This document shows, one piece after another, positions 13,549 to 26,210 of a stretch of DNA of 64,000 nt. Within the stretch, counting starts at the first letter, position 1. Every line of letters starts with the position of its first letter. Made by a program: the position numbers and the translations under genes. The notes beneath the pieces were generated by a model, which worked only from the letters and a program-made list of their open reading frames with translations, was not told the DNA's origin and ran no database searches. Origin of the DNA: Larus michahellis (taxonomy: Eukaryota > Chordata > Aves > Charadriiformes > Laridae); the NCBI RefSeq assembly GCF_964199755.1, contig NC_133903.1, positions 5,535,001 through 5,599,000 on the forward strand, read 5' to 3'.

Positions 13549-14344
13549 AAGGGAAGGGCCCGGTTTCGCTGCCTGAAAAATGCCTCCGGTTGCCAGCTTC
13601 CCCCGCAGACACTCAGCCCCCCAGGTGTGTGCTGGGGCTGGTGGGGAGAAGTTGTTTGCTTCTTTATTTCCCCCCCCCCCCCCCCCGACACACACACCCC
13701 CTTTAATGAGAAAAATGTGTTCTTGTCAAGGAGGTTGTCCTTAAAAAATACAGCGCTGGGAAGAAAGGCACTTGGCTCCATGACATTTACCTCCATGGGG
13801 CCGCGATTGATGCGCAGCACCCGGGAGCCTGCCCTGTGCCAGCCCGGCTGCCCGCGGCATCGCCGGCAGGCGTAGGGTCGGTCCTGGGGTTCCCAGGAGA
13901 AACCCCCCCCCAGGGCACAACCCCAAATCCCCACTGAGCTCCTTCGCTCAGTTTTCACTTCAGGCTGGGATGCACGGGATTGCTGGAGCAACTCCCATCC
14001 CGCAGAGGTTTTTGGTTCGTCCCGGGGCAAAACTCTCCCTGGTGGCAGGTCCCACGTCCGCCCTGGGCTGCTGCACCGGGGAAGCAAAGAAATCCCCTCT
14101 ACAGCCTCACCGGGTTTGGAACCGGGGTTTGGCCCCGTTCCCCCTCTGCCCGCTCACAGCAATTCCCTTTCCCAGCCTGGAGCGTTTCCGAACAGGATGC
14201 TCCGATGCGGAAAAGTGGCACGGCAGGGTTTCGGCGCGGATCCTCACCATGCTCCCACCGCGGGTGCTGCCCGGCAAGGACGGCGGGGCAGAGCCTGGCC
14301 CGGGATACGCAACCCGGCCCCGCTTTGGATGCAAACTGCACATC

Positions 14345-14585
14345 AGTTGCAACAGCAGCTGATGGAGACTCCAGTATATTAGCAGCATTAATTAAGTTAC
14401 AAAAATTATGCATGTTATCAGTTATGAGACGACCTTTCATAAACTCAGTTATTAAAGCAATAAAGCATGACCCGCTGGTCCTAACCAGTTTAATGGCTGG
14501 CTAAGAGTGCGGTTTTTCACATAATACTTTTAGCAGGTCATTAGCTGAGCAATAAGATAACACGGAGAGCCTAAGTGATGCGCGC
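14345..14585. other. AT-rich block, strongest candidate enhancer-like element upstream of RAI1
   Basis: 240 bases of complex AT-rich sequence with homeobox-type (attaattaag), POU-like (atgcatgttatc) and GATA-type (agataac) motifs, abruptly bounded by GC-rich DNA. It is not a known repeat by eye. Confidence 0.35.
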
Positions 14586-15813
14586 GAATGGCAGCAGAGG
14601 CAGACGCGCCGCTCAAGGGGGGGACGCGGGGATGGGGGTCACCCGTCCTCCTGCGCCGCTTGCGCGGGCTCCGGTGGGTGGCTGGAGCGGGTGATGGTGG
14701 CGGATGCTGCCAGGGATGCTTCCAGCCTGGCTGTGCCGTGCCGAAATCCCGACGTCGTGGGGTAAACCCATCCCTGGGCAGGTTTGGGGCAGGCGTCGGT
14801 CCCCCTGCAGCCCCGGCGTCGCTCCCCAAGCCCATGCTGCAGAAGGGAGATGGGATGTGGTGACATGGCCACCCCGGGGCTCCTGGCTGTGGCCCCGGTG
14901 CCGCTGAAGGACGGGAGACCCCAAATCTCCGTGGGGCTGGGGGAGGGATGGAGGGGCCTGGGTTCCCCGCACCTGGCCGGTCTCGGCTTATGGATGGTGC
15001 TGGTCTCGGCTAACGAACGGTGCTGGTCTCTCTAGGCTGAGACCCCCCATTTGGGGGTGGCTGGGTTGGTCCCTGCATCCCCGATGTGCCCGTTGCAGCA
15101 CCCGTGGGGACGCGCCACGTGTCCAGGGCCATCGGGAGGAAGCAGCCGAGCCCTGGCCACCAGGTCCTGCTCCCTCCACGCACCGTTGCCATCACCAAGC
15201 GCATCCCAGCTGGGTGCCGATGCCCTCCCTACCCGCAGCCACACCGCGGTACCCGGACCTGCCGAGAGCCGCACCGTGCCACCGACACCCCCAAAGCGCC
15301 TTTCCCCCTCCCCGCCAGCCGTTTCCAAGCACTGACCCTCTCCATAAACAAAGGAGAGGGAGAGGGAGGGTGGCTGGCATGTTAATATACTCTCCCCCCC
15401 TCTTTTCCTCCCTTCATCCCTCTGGGAAAGGCCTTTGCAGATATAAGCAAACCTTGATTAAAAGCTGCCTGACAGGCAACGGCAGCAGCAAGCAGCAGGC
15501 AAGGAAGCTCTCCAAGTCCAAAGGGAGCTGCTTCTGCTGCTGCCGCTGCTGCCTCCATTCTCAGATGTCCCTGATCCTTTAATCAATCACAGCCGCGGAA
15601 GAGAAGAGCAAACACCCGTGCCGGGGCAGAGGTATGTGCATGCATTCGTTCCAGCCGCAGCCGAGGCAGCAGGGCGGCCTCACGTCTTCGGCTGGAGGCA
15701 TGGAGCCGTCCCCGAGCTTGGAGCTGCCCTTTCATCTCCCAGAGACAGGGACTGTGTCCCCGCTGGTCCCTCCGATGTCCCCACGGGACCCGGCCCGGAG
15801 GATGGGACCCCGC

Positions 15814-15864
15814 GGGGTGCAGGCAGCGGGATGGGTGCAGGCAGCGGGATGGGTGCAGGCAGCC
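15814..15864. repeat. Three 18-bp direct repeats
   Basis: Unit gggtgcaggcagcgggat, three near-perfect copies in tandem. Confidence 0.85.
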
Positions 15865-18599
15865 TCTTGCCCGTGTCTGCCCCTTCCTCGGGTGCTGCGG
15901 TGCAAAATGCATCCCCGGGGGAGAGATGCTCCCAGCTCCCATCCCGTGGGCTGCGCCGCGCCGGTGCTCACCTGCCCGGGTAGCAGCGAGCGGGGAACAG
16001 GGGGTGTTTGCAGATGGGTATACGCTGCTGGGGAGCTGCCGGGATGGGGACGGCCACGGGGCACCCTCCTGGGCATTGGGTAACACAGGGCTGGCCAAAA
16101 CCCAGCCATCCTTCGACGGCAAACCGTGGCTGGGCACGTGGTGCTGCGCCCGTGGCTCCCGGCTCCGTAGCCCCAGGGATGGCCCTGATGGGGAGCAGAG
16201 CCCCATCTTTGGCTGCATGGGGTGGGCGAGGGGTCCGTTCTTGCCCTGAACCACCAGCGTGTGGAGAAATACCCTCCCCTTCCCCCGGGATGATTTGTCA
16301 CCAAGTCCTGTGTGTCACCGCAGGGCTCGCTCCCTGGGTGAGGCTGCGGACGGGGGTGGAGGGAAGGGAAAAAGGCGTCGTTTTAGTAAAACCCAGCAAA
16401 ATCCTCTCTTTTCCTGACGTGCTTCCCCAGCTCGCGTGTGGCGACGGGGGCTCTACCCGCGCGAGGCCGGCAGGGGCAGGCAGGGACTGCGATTTCCTTG
16501 CTTATTTTTTGCCATTGCTTATTTTTAGCGCCGCGTCTTAATATATTGTGACAGTGCCCTGGGACGTACTGCGCCTCCGGTCGTATGAGAAGGTGTCTGG
16601 GGCAGAGCCGCTTGACGCCGCAAACGAGTTTCAGCCAATCGCCGGCACGGCGCTGGCTAACGAGGCACCCGCCGCTAACGGGGGGTCCCCGGAGGGGGCC
16701 AAAGGAGGGGGGAGTGGCAGGGAGGAACCGGTGCACCGAATTTGTCGGGGCTCTGCAAGGAGGGACTTGCTCTTGGGGGAGTCCCGGGTTTTAAAGCCCT
16801 TTTATGTTTTTTTGATAAGGGGGTTGTGGTAATGACGGGCTGATGGCTGGCAGCCGCGGCGGTGGCTGAGCCTGTGCCCGGCAGGAGCAGTGTCTTCGGT
16901 CAGGGCCGTGGTGGAGAGCGGGTTCCGGCACGGTGGGGGTCATCCAGGGGTTTGGTGTTCCAAGCAGGGACCTCGTGGGTACCAGGGGATGCTGGAGCTG
17001 CTCTGGCCTCAATCTCCTTTTGTGGAGCTGCTTTTTGGGAAGGGTTGAATGGTTTCCACGCCAAGACGTGCCGTGCGGTTGCGTTTTTCGACCTGCAAGC
17101 GGTTTTATCGCGGAGAGGCAGCCGGCAGAGACATGGGAACATCGGGATCTTACCGGGAGCCCGGTGGGAGCCCACCAAGCTGGAGGTCGCCAGCACCGGC
17201 TCAGCGGCGGGTGCGAATCCGGTGGGGACCGCGTGGCTGGGGGAGAGCGGGGTGCATCGCGGGGCTGGTTCTGGCAGCAGGCGTCTGCCCACGGGTGCTG
17301 CCGGCCCTGAGCCCGTTAGTAACAGATCTTTGTGGAATAACCCTCCTCGTTAGGGTGAGCTACCCCATGTATCAAAGCAGCTTTGTAAAGAAATTGTTGT
17401 CAGCTCCGGCCAGGCTGCGTGTACGTGAATGGGGCGATGCACAAGCCCTGATTGAGACATCATGGGGCGGCTCGGCCCAGGACCCCAGGAATCCCCAATC
17501 CTGGGGGAAAACGGCGGGCCTCAGAGGGGCTGGATGGTGCTGGTGGTGGGGGGTGTACCCCAGCCACCTCCTGGGATCCGGCAGCCCCCGTGTCCACCTG
17601 GGGCCTTGGTGGGAGTCATGGAATGGTTAGGACTGGGATGTCTCTGGGTGTGCGAGGGGGATGCTCCAGCCGCCCAGCTCTAGCCCCCTCATCCTCCCCG
17701 CTTTGAGTCGTCCCGGCAGCATCGCGACGCAGCTCCTGGCACCGCGGCACCTCTCTTGGTCTGGGGGAGCAGAGGGAAAACCCCTCTCATCCCGCCCCCC
17801 TCATTGTCAAGACATCCCTGCGTGCCCAGCGCTGGTAGCAGAGATGTTGGGTCCTTCTCTCCTCTGAAAGAGAGCTGGGCTGGGATTAAATCCTCCTGAT
17901 CACACACGTTTGGGATGTTGGGATGCTCCAGGATTTGGGAGAAGCTGGAGCAAGGTATCAGAGCTGCAACCATCCCAAGCACTGGGCTGCTTTGGAGCCC
18001 ATCAAGGGACATTGAGGGACACCAAGGCACACCGAGATCCCTCACGTGCTGCCCGGTGCTCGCTGCTGCCTTCCAGAATGGAGAGCTGAGGCCCGGAGCA
18101 GACACGGCAGCGGCTCGGTGGGGAAATAAGACCCTTCTTTTTTTTTTGGCAGCGTGTTGCTAATCAGCACAACCCAGCGCGCACCGCCGCGGGCGCGCGG
18201 CTCGCTGCTATTTAAGGAGCCTACTTGAAATACACCTGCAAGAAGGGGAGAGGAGTGCCAGCAAGTAAATAACCCAGCAACCCGCCGGAATAAAAACACC
18301 GGTGGGGGCGCGCGGGCAGAATGAGAAGAGATGCAGCGATTTAAGGGGAAAGGAAAAAAAAAAAAAAAGAAAAATGAAGTGCAAGCTGGTGATTGAGGGG
18401 CTCGGTCCTAATCGCGTCCCGGTTTTCCGCAGGGATGCTCCCTGGTCTCGGTGCTTGGTGGGGAGGCCCTGTCCCGATGGCCGTGGTGGGGGGTCTCCCC
18501 ATGGATGGAGCCCCCGCCCGCCTCCCCGCTCGGCGTCTTTACCACGCGCTGCCGTTTGGCTCCTGCCTTTCCCCCCGCCCCCCAACCTCTCCCCTCCTT

Positions 18600-18760
18600 T
18601 TCTGAAACATTATAAATCAAACGGCTTAAAATGTAAAGCATCAAAAATTCTAAAACCTTCATCTATTATTAACCGTGACAGTAAATTCCACCTCTGAATG
18701 TTTCACATAGCAACTGTTACCAGGACTCGGCATCCGAAGCTGATGTTCCAGCAACTTTCC
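18600..18760. other. AT-rich block, possible conserved non-coding element
   Basis: Unique AT-rich sequence beginning gaaacattataaatcaaacg, ending before a CCG trinucleotide run (18767-18780). Confidence 0.3.
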
Positions 18761-18830
18761 ATCACGCCGCCGCCGCCGCCGCTCCGGCGATGCCGAGACC
18801 GGCCCGGTGAGACGCGGTATCGGTCCCGAC

Positions 18831-18907
18831 GCCTTTCCATGGGATTGGGATGCCAGTAGAGAAACTCCCGATGCCTTTCCACTGGATTGGGATGCCAGCA
18901 GAGAAAC
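18831..18907. repeat. Tandem duplication of about 42 bp
   Basis: Two copies beginning gcctttcca and containing ggattgggatgccag, with a few substitutions. Confidence 0.8.
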
Positions 18908-19130
18908 CCAGCTGGGATTTAGTGAGCGCAGCCCGGCCGCGCTGCTGGGATAGGCGAGGAGCTCGGCACCTGCGTGTTGGCGGGCAGGAGCCGATGAGGG
19001 GGGGTGTCCCCCATTATGGTCCTCCCTCCGTGATGGTGATGCAACCCCCAGACTTCATGACTTTTGTCATCATGTTAGGGAGCACCGTAAATAACGAGGA
19101 TGGGAACGGGGTAGTTAAAATAAATGGCTG

Positions 19131-19246
19131 GAGAGATGTGGTGTTAGGGGATATGGTGTAGGGGAGAACTTTGTAGAGTGGGGTTGATGGTTGGGCTCGA
19201 TGATCCCAAGGGTCTTTTCCAACCTAAATGATTCTGTGATTCTATG
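19131..19246 (+). mobile_element. CR1 LINE 3' fragment, copy 1
   Basis: Ends with the CR1 3' signature (ttgatggttgggctcgatga, then ggtcttttccaacctaaatg and the attctatg-type tail). Severely 5'-truncated, as is typical of bird CR1 copies. No ORF remains. Confidence 0.85.
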
Positions 19247-19453
19247 TTTTTGGAAGAAATTCTTTCCTGTGAGGATGGTGAACCCCTGGCCCAGGTTGCC
19301 CAGAGAAGCTGTGGCTGCCCCATCCCTGGAGGGGTTCAAGGCCAGGTTGGAGGGGGCTTGGAGCAACCTGGGCTGGTGGGAGGTGTCCCTGCCCAGGGCA
19401 GGGGGTGGAACGAGATGATCTTTAAGGTCCCTTCCAACCTGAACCATTCTATG
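19247..19453 (+). mobile_element. CR1 LINE 3' fragment, copy 2
   Basis: Starts within the CR1 3' region (ttggaagaaattctttcctg) and runs through ggttgcccagagaagctgtg to the tail aaccattctatg. It begins exactly at the tail of copy 1 in the same orientation, so one element inserted at the tail of the other. Truncated, non-coding. Confidence 0.88.
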
Positions 19454-20099
19454 TTTTTGCAGAGGATGCTTTTCTACCGCCGCTTTGCCCCGGTGCTCGT
19501 TGTAGTTGTGTCCCCCAGGTGGTGACCCCCGGGACAGGCACTGGGTCTCGCTGTCCTGAGCATCGGGTTCATGGTGAGCTCAGGGACCAGGAGGCAGGTG
19601 TTCGCCGCCGGTGCTTGTTCGCCTTCCCCGTGCGGCATCGCGGCTCTGCTCTGCGTTGTGCCCTGTGCCTGGAGGCCGGGATGGCTCTGGTGGAGCCAGG
19701 TTGGGGTAGTTTGGGTTGGATTTGGCTGCGTGGCAGCACCGGGAGCTTGGTTGGAGGCAGGGAGAGTCCCAGCTCTCAGGATGCTGAGCCTGGTCCGGTG
19801 GGAGCCCAACCGGCATACAGGCATCCCCAGTGCTGAGCCGTGACCACGGCGAGGCTCACACCTACATCCCGAGCACCCAAACCCACCCAAACCCCTCCAG
19901 CAGCTCCTGCCAAGCCATGCCCTGTGTCCCGGTGCCCCAGCACAGGCATCCCGGTCTCGCCATCGCCCCGGCTGTGCCGCCTTCCCACAAATCCCGGTGG
20001 CTGTCCCCGTGCCACCGGCAGCTCTGCTGCGCCGTGCCGGCTGCGGGGCCGGGCGGCAGCGGCTGCTCCGCCGCCTCCCCGGGGACAGGCAGCAATTTT

Positions 20100-20330
20100 C
20101 CTGCTCTGAAGAAGCTTGTGAAGGTTTGAGTGAATCTGGGAAGCAAATCTAATTGGCAACCTGGTAATTCCTCGGGGGGACATGTACTTTGGTCATATCT
20201 AAGTACATTCCAGCCAGTGTTTAAGACACACTGAATCCAAACTTGGACAGTCAAATACCAGCGGCTCTAAGCTCCTTATCTATTTCAGGCAGATTAACTC
20301 CTTAATCATCCCTTTTGGAAGTTCCCTGCC
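20100..20330. other. AT-richer block, possible conserved non-coding element
   Basis: Unique sequence with a TEAD-like acattcc and several ATTA motifs. Flanked by GC-rich DNA. Confidence 0.3.
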
Positions 20331-22710
20331 CCAAATTCCTCTCCCCTCCCCTTTCCCCCCCTCCCTGTTTTTTTCGGCAGGAACAAAAGGAGCAGGCAGA
20401 TTTTGCGGGGTGCGAAAGGTTGGGATGGCGCCCGCGGTGATTGACAGAGTCAATAACCGGGAACCAGGAGAAGGCCTTTGGAAATCTGCTTCCCCAGCTC
20501 ACCTGCCCCAGTATTTGTCTTCAGGTTTTGGAGACGGTTGAATGTATAATACCGAAATAATTTATCGCACGACATCGAACCTCGATTTATTTTTTTCAGA
20601 CCCCTTTTATTCTATTTTTTTTACCTCGATTTATCTTTTTCCAGCCCTTTTTATTCTTTTTTTTTGATTTTTCCCGGGGGATTCCTGCGCGGCATCTCCT
20701 AGCAGAGGTCCAGCCGGGGATGCCGGCTGGGAGATGTGCTGCTGCTCCGCAGCCTCCAGCCCTGCTCGTGGCAAGGGGCTGCTCATTTTTCCCCCTTCTC
20801 TTTGCCCCCCCAGCAGGCGGAGGAGGCCGTGCCGAGCCGCCGGGACGCAGCCGGTGCTGGCCACTGTCACTCAGGGGAGTGTCGGAGCATTACGCTTCAT
20901 TACCGAGCTGTCTGCTGCTGGCGGGAGATGACTTAGAGGGCAGAGCCTGGCAGCGATGCAGCCAAATTCATCTCCGTTGGACAGACCTGTCTGCAGGCAG
21001 ACGCCAAAGCGCAGCATCCACGGGGTGCCCGTGACCGGAGTGGGGGGCGGGGGGAGGTTTGCCGTGCCGGCGGTGGGGAGCCAGTGGTCGCTGCGTCCCC
21101 GACTTGGGCGGTTGATTCCGCACGACGGAGCGGCTGCCGCAAAAGCAAAGGCAGGAGATGCCGCGAAACCTGACCTCAGGAAGGCAAAGGGGGGATGGGG
21201 TGATGCCCCCCGTAACCGTCCGTCCCAGCAAAGGGGTCTCAATGGGGCTGGGACCACTGGTAATATTTAATAATGCTCATCTAAACCATGGGCATAAATG
21301 TCCCCATGTGCCCATCAGCACGGAGGGGACATGGCAGGGACACGGTAGCACTGGTGGCAAAGCCCCATTGCCTCCCAGAGAGGGAGCAGGAGCCTGGGAG
21401 GGAGCCGGGATGCAGCTGGGTGCCAGGATCCATCCCTTGCCGGTCAACGGCCATCCTGCGGCAGCTGGTGTCGGCCTCCACAGTGTGAATTTCCTGAAAG
21501 TTTTTGGGGAGAAACTGGCTGTGGCCGGGGCAGAGCCCAACCTGCTGAAGCCAGAGGGGATGGACTCTGGGAGAGCTGGCGATGTCCTGGGCGTGACGGC
21601 CACCTGTCACCCTGGGGGTCTCCAGGCCTGCTGGGAATGGAGACACCTGCCAGGGCAGGAGGTCTGAGACCCTGGCACGAGCCGGCTCTGTCCCCATGAT
21701 CCCGATCCAGCATTTCCCAGCCCGGTGGTGCTGGCTGGGAACGGGAGTCCCGACACCGCACACAGAGCCAGGCCATCCCGGAGGTGGGGACACTGAGGCA
21801 CGGCTGGAGAACGGTCCCACCCCAGCCAGGTTGCCCATGGGGGTACAGCCCAGCTCCGAGCTGCGGTGCTGGGCAGGTGCCAGGTCCCGCCACCGCGTTT
21901 GGCGTGGTGTTGCTGGGCCAGGGGGCTCGGTGGGCGCCCGTGGGCCAGCACAGTGCGGGGACCGTGAGCCATCCCCATTGCGTTCCCCAGGGAGCGCAGC
22001 CTTGCGGTTCAACTGCATCCCCTTGCAGCATCCATGAGCAACCAGCTCACAAGACAGCCCTGTGCAGGGCGGATCCGGGACCCGGACGAGGGTCTATTCG
22101 CTCTCCCGTCCTTGGGAGAGCTTTTATTTGCTTTTATTTTTGTTACAAGAGGCATGAACCCCGCGGGGCCTCAGCATCACCAGGGAGGATGCCGTGGAGC
22201 ATCCTGCTTTCCTGGCCCAGCGAGGGAGGTCCCGCAGTGCCCCGGGGGTCCGGCACTCGCTCCCCTCCCCGTAACGAACCAGCATCTTCTTTATACGGGC
22301 TGAACGAAGCAGCTTGTCCGGCGGCCGTGCCAATGAGCGAGCGGTTGGGCGTCTGCTCCGCGGGGAGGGTCTCGCCAGCGATTTGCATACAAGCAATGCA
22401 CAAAATATTGCCAGCAATCAGCCGGCGTCGGCCCCGGGTGGCACGGCCGACGGGCCGCATCCGGAGTGCCGCAGAGCCACGCTTCATCACCGGCAGCGAT
22501 TGCCAGCATCGCTCCGGTTGCGCCGTTCCCCCCCGGTTTCCTTGCAGGGATGAGGTTTCTGTCTGGCTTCAAGGGGAAACTGAGGCAGGGGGCAAAGGGG
22601 CGTGGGAGAGGGAGGGGGGGTGATATTAGTGGTCGCAATAATGATTGGAGTGGTTAATTATTATCGGAATTGAAGGGAGTCAGGCTGAGAGTGGGAGGGG
22701 AGGGAGGGGG

Positions 22711-22733
22711 GAAGGAAGGAAGGAAGGAAGAAG
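22711..22733. repeat. GGAA microsatellite
   Basis: About five copies of ggaa in a purine-rich stretch. Confidence 0.85.
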
Positions 22734-23270
22734 GATCCCGACCCGTCCGGCAGAAAATGAGTAGAGAAGAAAAACGGGAGCGTGCGGAGACCCGGCCAGG
22801 CTGTCGCCTCGCGCCGGCACCGCGTCGGCACCGCACCGCTCGCTTGTTTGGAGGCTGGAGGGTTGGCTGAAGGTCACCATGGCGGTGAGTGGCTGCCCCA
22901 TGGCTGCCCCACTGCCGCGGTGTGTCCCTCGCTGCCACCGGAACAGGCTCGTTTTGCCCGTCCTTGCCGCCGTCTGCCCGCGCCGGCAGCTGCAGGCGGG
23001 TGTGCGGCAGGATTTAGGAGGGAAGGCTGGGAGAGCCGGGGCCCTCCTTAACCTCAGCCGTATTTCCAGCCTCACGACGGGCTTGTTTTCCTCCCCCCGC
23101 CAGTGCCTCAAGGTTGATGTCAATCCCCGTGCCGGGGAGCGGGAACACGCGGCACCCTCCCTCCATGTTATCTCCAGTGAAGAATTCTACTCCGGAGCCC
23201 GCTTCCCTGCCGAAAAGGGAATTTAACCAGGAAGGCTCAGGCTGAGCATCTGCTTTGCTGTGAGCCTCCA

Positions 23271-23572
23271 GCCTTTTTTTCTCTTTTTCTTTCTTTTTTT
23301 TTTCCTTTTTTCTCTGCTTTTTTCTTTTTTTTCTCCCTTTTTTCTTTTCTTTCCTTTTTTCTTTTTCCTTGTTTTTTTGTTTTTCTTTTTTCCTTGTTTT
23401 TTCTTTTTTCCTTTTTTCTTGTGTTTTCTTTTTTCTTTTTTCTTTTCCTTTTTTTCTCTCTTTTTCTCTTTTTTCTTGTTTTTTTCTTTTTTGTTTTTCT
23501 TTTTTCCTTTCTTTTCTTTTTTTCCCTTTTTCCTCTTCTTTTTCTTCTTTTCCTTTTTTTTTTTTTTTTTTT
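23271..23572. repeat. 300-bp polypyrimidine (T-rich) tract
   Basis: Almost pure T with scattered C and rare G, in ttttttc-type units. On the opposite strand it generates a long lysine-rich shadow ORF. It could form triplex (H-DNA) structures. Confidence 0.9.
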
Positions 23573-24520
23573 AACCTCCCTTGCTTTTCAAATCCTTTCC
23601 TGCCAGCTGGCATTTTCCAGCAGCGAGAAAAAACACAGCAACTCCCGCTGACTCTCAGAGCCTCCCCATCCTCCCCAGCCCAACCCTCTGCCAACCTCCC
23701 AGCCCTGACATCAGGGACCCAACCCACCCCCCAACCTCCACCTCCCCCCCTCCAAAATAAAGGAAGAAAAACCAAGGGGAGAGAGGATGGAGCTGGCGGA
23801 TGAGCCGGATTTCCATGCGAGGAGATGAGGTTGAGGAGGCCACGGGCTTCCCCTGGCAAGCGCCGGAGGAACCGGGGCCAGCAGAAACGTTGAGTCATGA
23901 GTGCGGTTCGCAGGCGATGTGTTGGGTTTTTTTTTTCCCTGAGTAAAATTCCTTGCTGGGGAGGAGCTGGTGGAGGGGCCAGGGATGGAGGACTGTGCCC
24001 CCGAAATGGGGCATTGACCAGATGGGGTTGCACCCCATTGCAATGGGATACAACCACCCCATTGCCATGGGAATTGCAATGGGAACCCCCTTTGGGAGGG
24101 TTTGGAGCGGGGGTGGGGGGACCTGCCCAGGGAATTCCCCAGCAGCTGGATGGGAGGAGCAGCGTGATCTGGGGTGGGGGGGGGGGCGCTGCAGGGGATG
24201 GGGACCCCATCCCTCCTCCTCCTCGCTACCCGCATCCGCCCACCCCCGCGCAATGGGCGGCGCAGCCCCAGCTCCATTTATCATCATCTGCGGGCAAGTG
24301 AAGTGTGCAGGGAACAGCTGCTCCGGTCGGCTGAGCGCCGAAATGGGGGGGGGGGGACGGGACGGACACGCGGTGATGGGGGAAAGCAGTGGGTTGGGGT
24401 CTGCCCTGTGGGTACCATATCGCCCCCCGGCCCCCCACGTCGCTGCACTGGGATGGAGCGTTGGTGGTGTGGGAGATGGTGGTGCTGGGGGCGGGGGGGG
24501 GGATGGATTGGGGAGAGGGT

Positions 24521-25095
24521 GTTTTAATGGGGTGTATTGGAAAGAGGGTGTATTAAGGGGGGGGGATGGAGAGAGAGCGTATTAAAGGGGTTCGCTGGGG
24601 AGAGGGTGGGTTAGTGGGGTGCATTGGAGAGAGAGTGTGTTAAAGGGGTTCATTAGGGGAAGGATGTATTAACGAGGTGCACTGGAGAGAGGGGGAATTA
24701 AAGGGGTTCGTTAGGGAGAGGGTATATGAAAGGGGTTCGCTGGGGGAAGGATGCATCAACGGGGTGCATTGGAGAGTGAATGTATGAAAGGGGTTCATTG
24801 GAGGGAAGGTGCATTAACGGGGTTCGCTGGAGAGAGGGTGCATTAAGGGGGGGTGCAGTGAAGATGCATCAAAGGGGTTCGTTGGGGGAGGGAGCATTAT
24901 CGGGGTGCATGGGACAGAGGGTGCATCAAGGGGGGGGAGAGAGCGTTAAGAGGGTGCATTGGAGAAAGGGGGCAATGGCGGCGTACGTTGGAGAGAGGGT
25001 GCATTGAAGGGGCTCATTGGAGGGAGGGTGCGTTAACGGGGTGCACTGGAGAGAGGGGGCATTAACGGGGGGCACTAGAGGGTGCATTGGGGGGA
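24521..25095. repeat. G-rich minisatellite with a unit of about 30 bp
   Basis: Roughly 19 diverged copies of a unit like ggttcgttggagagagggtg followed by cattaaagg. Unit length varies slightly. It creates spurious ORFs on both strands. Confidence 0.9.
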
Positions 25096-26210
25096 GGCAT
25101 TGATGCGCCCAACCAGGGGTGCCCACCCCCTCCGAGCTGGGTGCCATCGCCCGGTGCCGGGCACCGCAGGGGCGTCTGTGGGGTGCAGGGACAGACGGAC
25201 GGACAGTGGCAGCTCCACAACCCCCTGTAGGGTTTGACCTGCCCCAGGCCAGCCCCACGGGTCCCTCTGCACTGCCGGGGGGTCTGTCTGTCCATCCGTC
25301 CCCCCAGCTCCTCTCATTCCCAGCTCCTGGGGCAGGATGCCCTTTCCTGGGCTGTCCCACAGACCCTGACCCCCGCTCCTGCTCCCTTCCAACCTCTCCT
25401 TTTCTCTCCTCCCTTAATAATCAAATTCTCCGGAGCAGTTTGCGGTGTGGCAGCCGGCCAGAAAGGGTTTCTTTAAACTCCACCAGCTCGCAATTAAACA
25501 AATCTGGAGCTGACGCTCCTTGATAGGCGGTTACTCCCCCCGCACTGAGAGCCACCAACTGGGGCCAGGGGGGAGGGTGTGTGTCCATCTCTTTGCCCCC
25601 CACCCCGATGCCACCTCACTGCACCCCTGGGTGGGGGGGCAAGGGCTGGGAGAGGGTTTGTTGCAGGGGTTTTGGGGTGGTCCGCGGTGCCAGCGCTGCT
25701 CCGCTGGCAAAGCATCCCCCTGCGAGAGCACGCTGCTATTTTTAGTCGCTTGAGTCCTTGTTGATGGCGCAGCAGCAAAGGCGAGGAGGGAGCAGCCGGA
25801 GGAGCAGCAGGGCTGGGGGCCCTTGGATCAGGCCCCGCCGGATGAGCAGCAGCTGGGAAGCGAGGCCGGGATGCGGGGGGTCGGGGGATGCTTGCTGCCC
25901 CCAGGGCGGAGGCGTTGGGGGTCTTGGGTGCTTACCGAGGGTCCTCTGCCATGGAAAGTCCTGGGCTGCCTTCAGAGGGCTCCGGATCCAGCCCTGACGT
26001 GTCCCTGCCAGCCAAAGGGAAGGGGGAGGAAAGGGGAAAAGGCAGAGAAGGAAGGAGGGATGGCGGGGGGAGGAAAATAACACCAAACCCAGCCACGCAG
26101 CACAAATCCTCCTGAGCAGCAGGCAGGCTGTGAGCCACTGCGCAGGCAGGCGCCTGCAGCTGCAGGGCTGCGCTGGCCTGGCAGCGCCGCGCGGTGCCCC
26201 GGCTCAGATC

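Noticed and set aside
23014-24210. 398-codon - strand ORF with a long Lys/Glu-rich stretch
   Set aside because: It is the shadow of the polypyrimidine tract at 23271-23572. It has no gene context and no recognisable domain.
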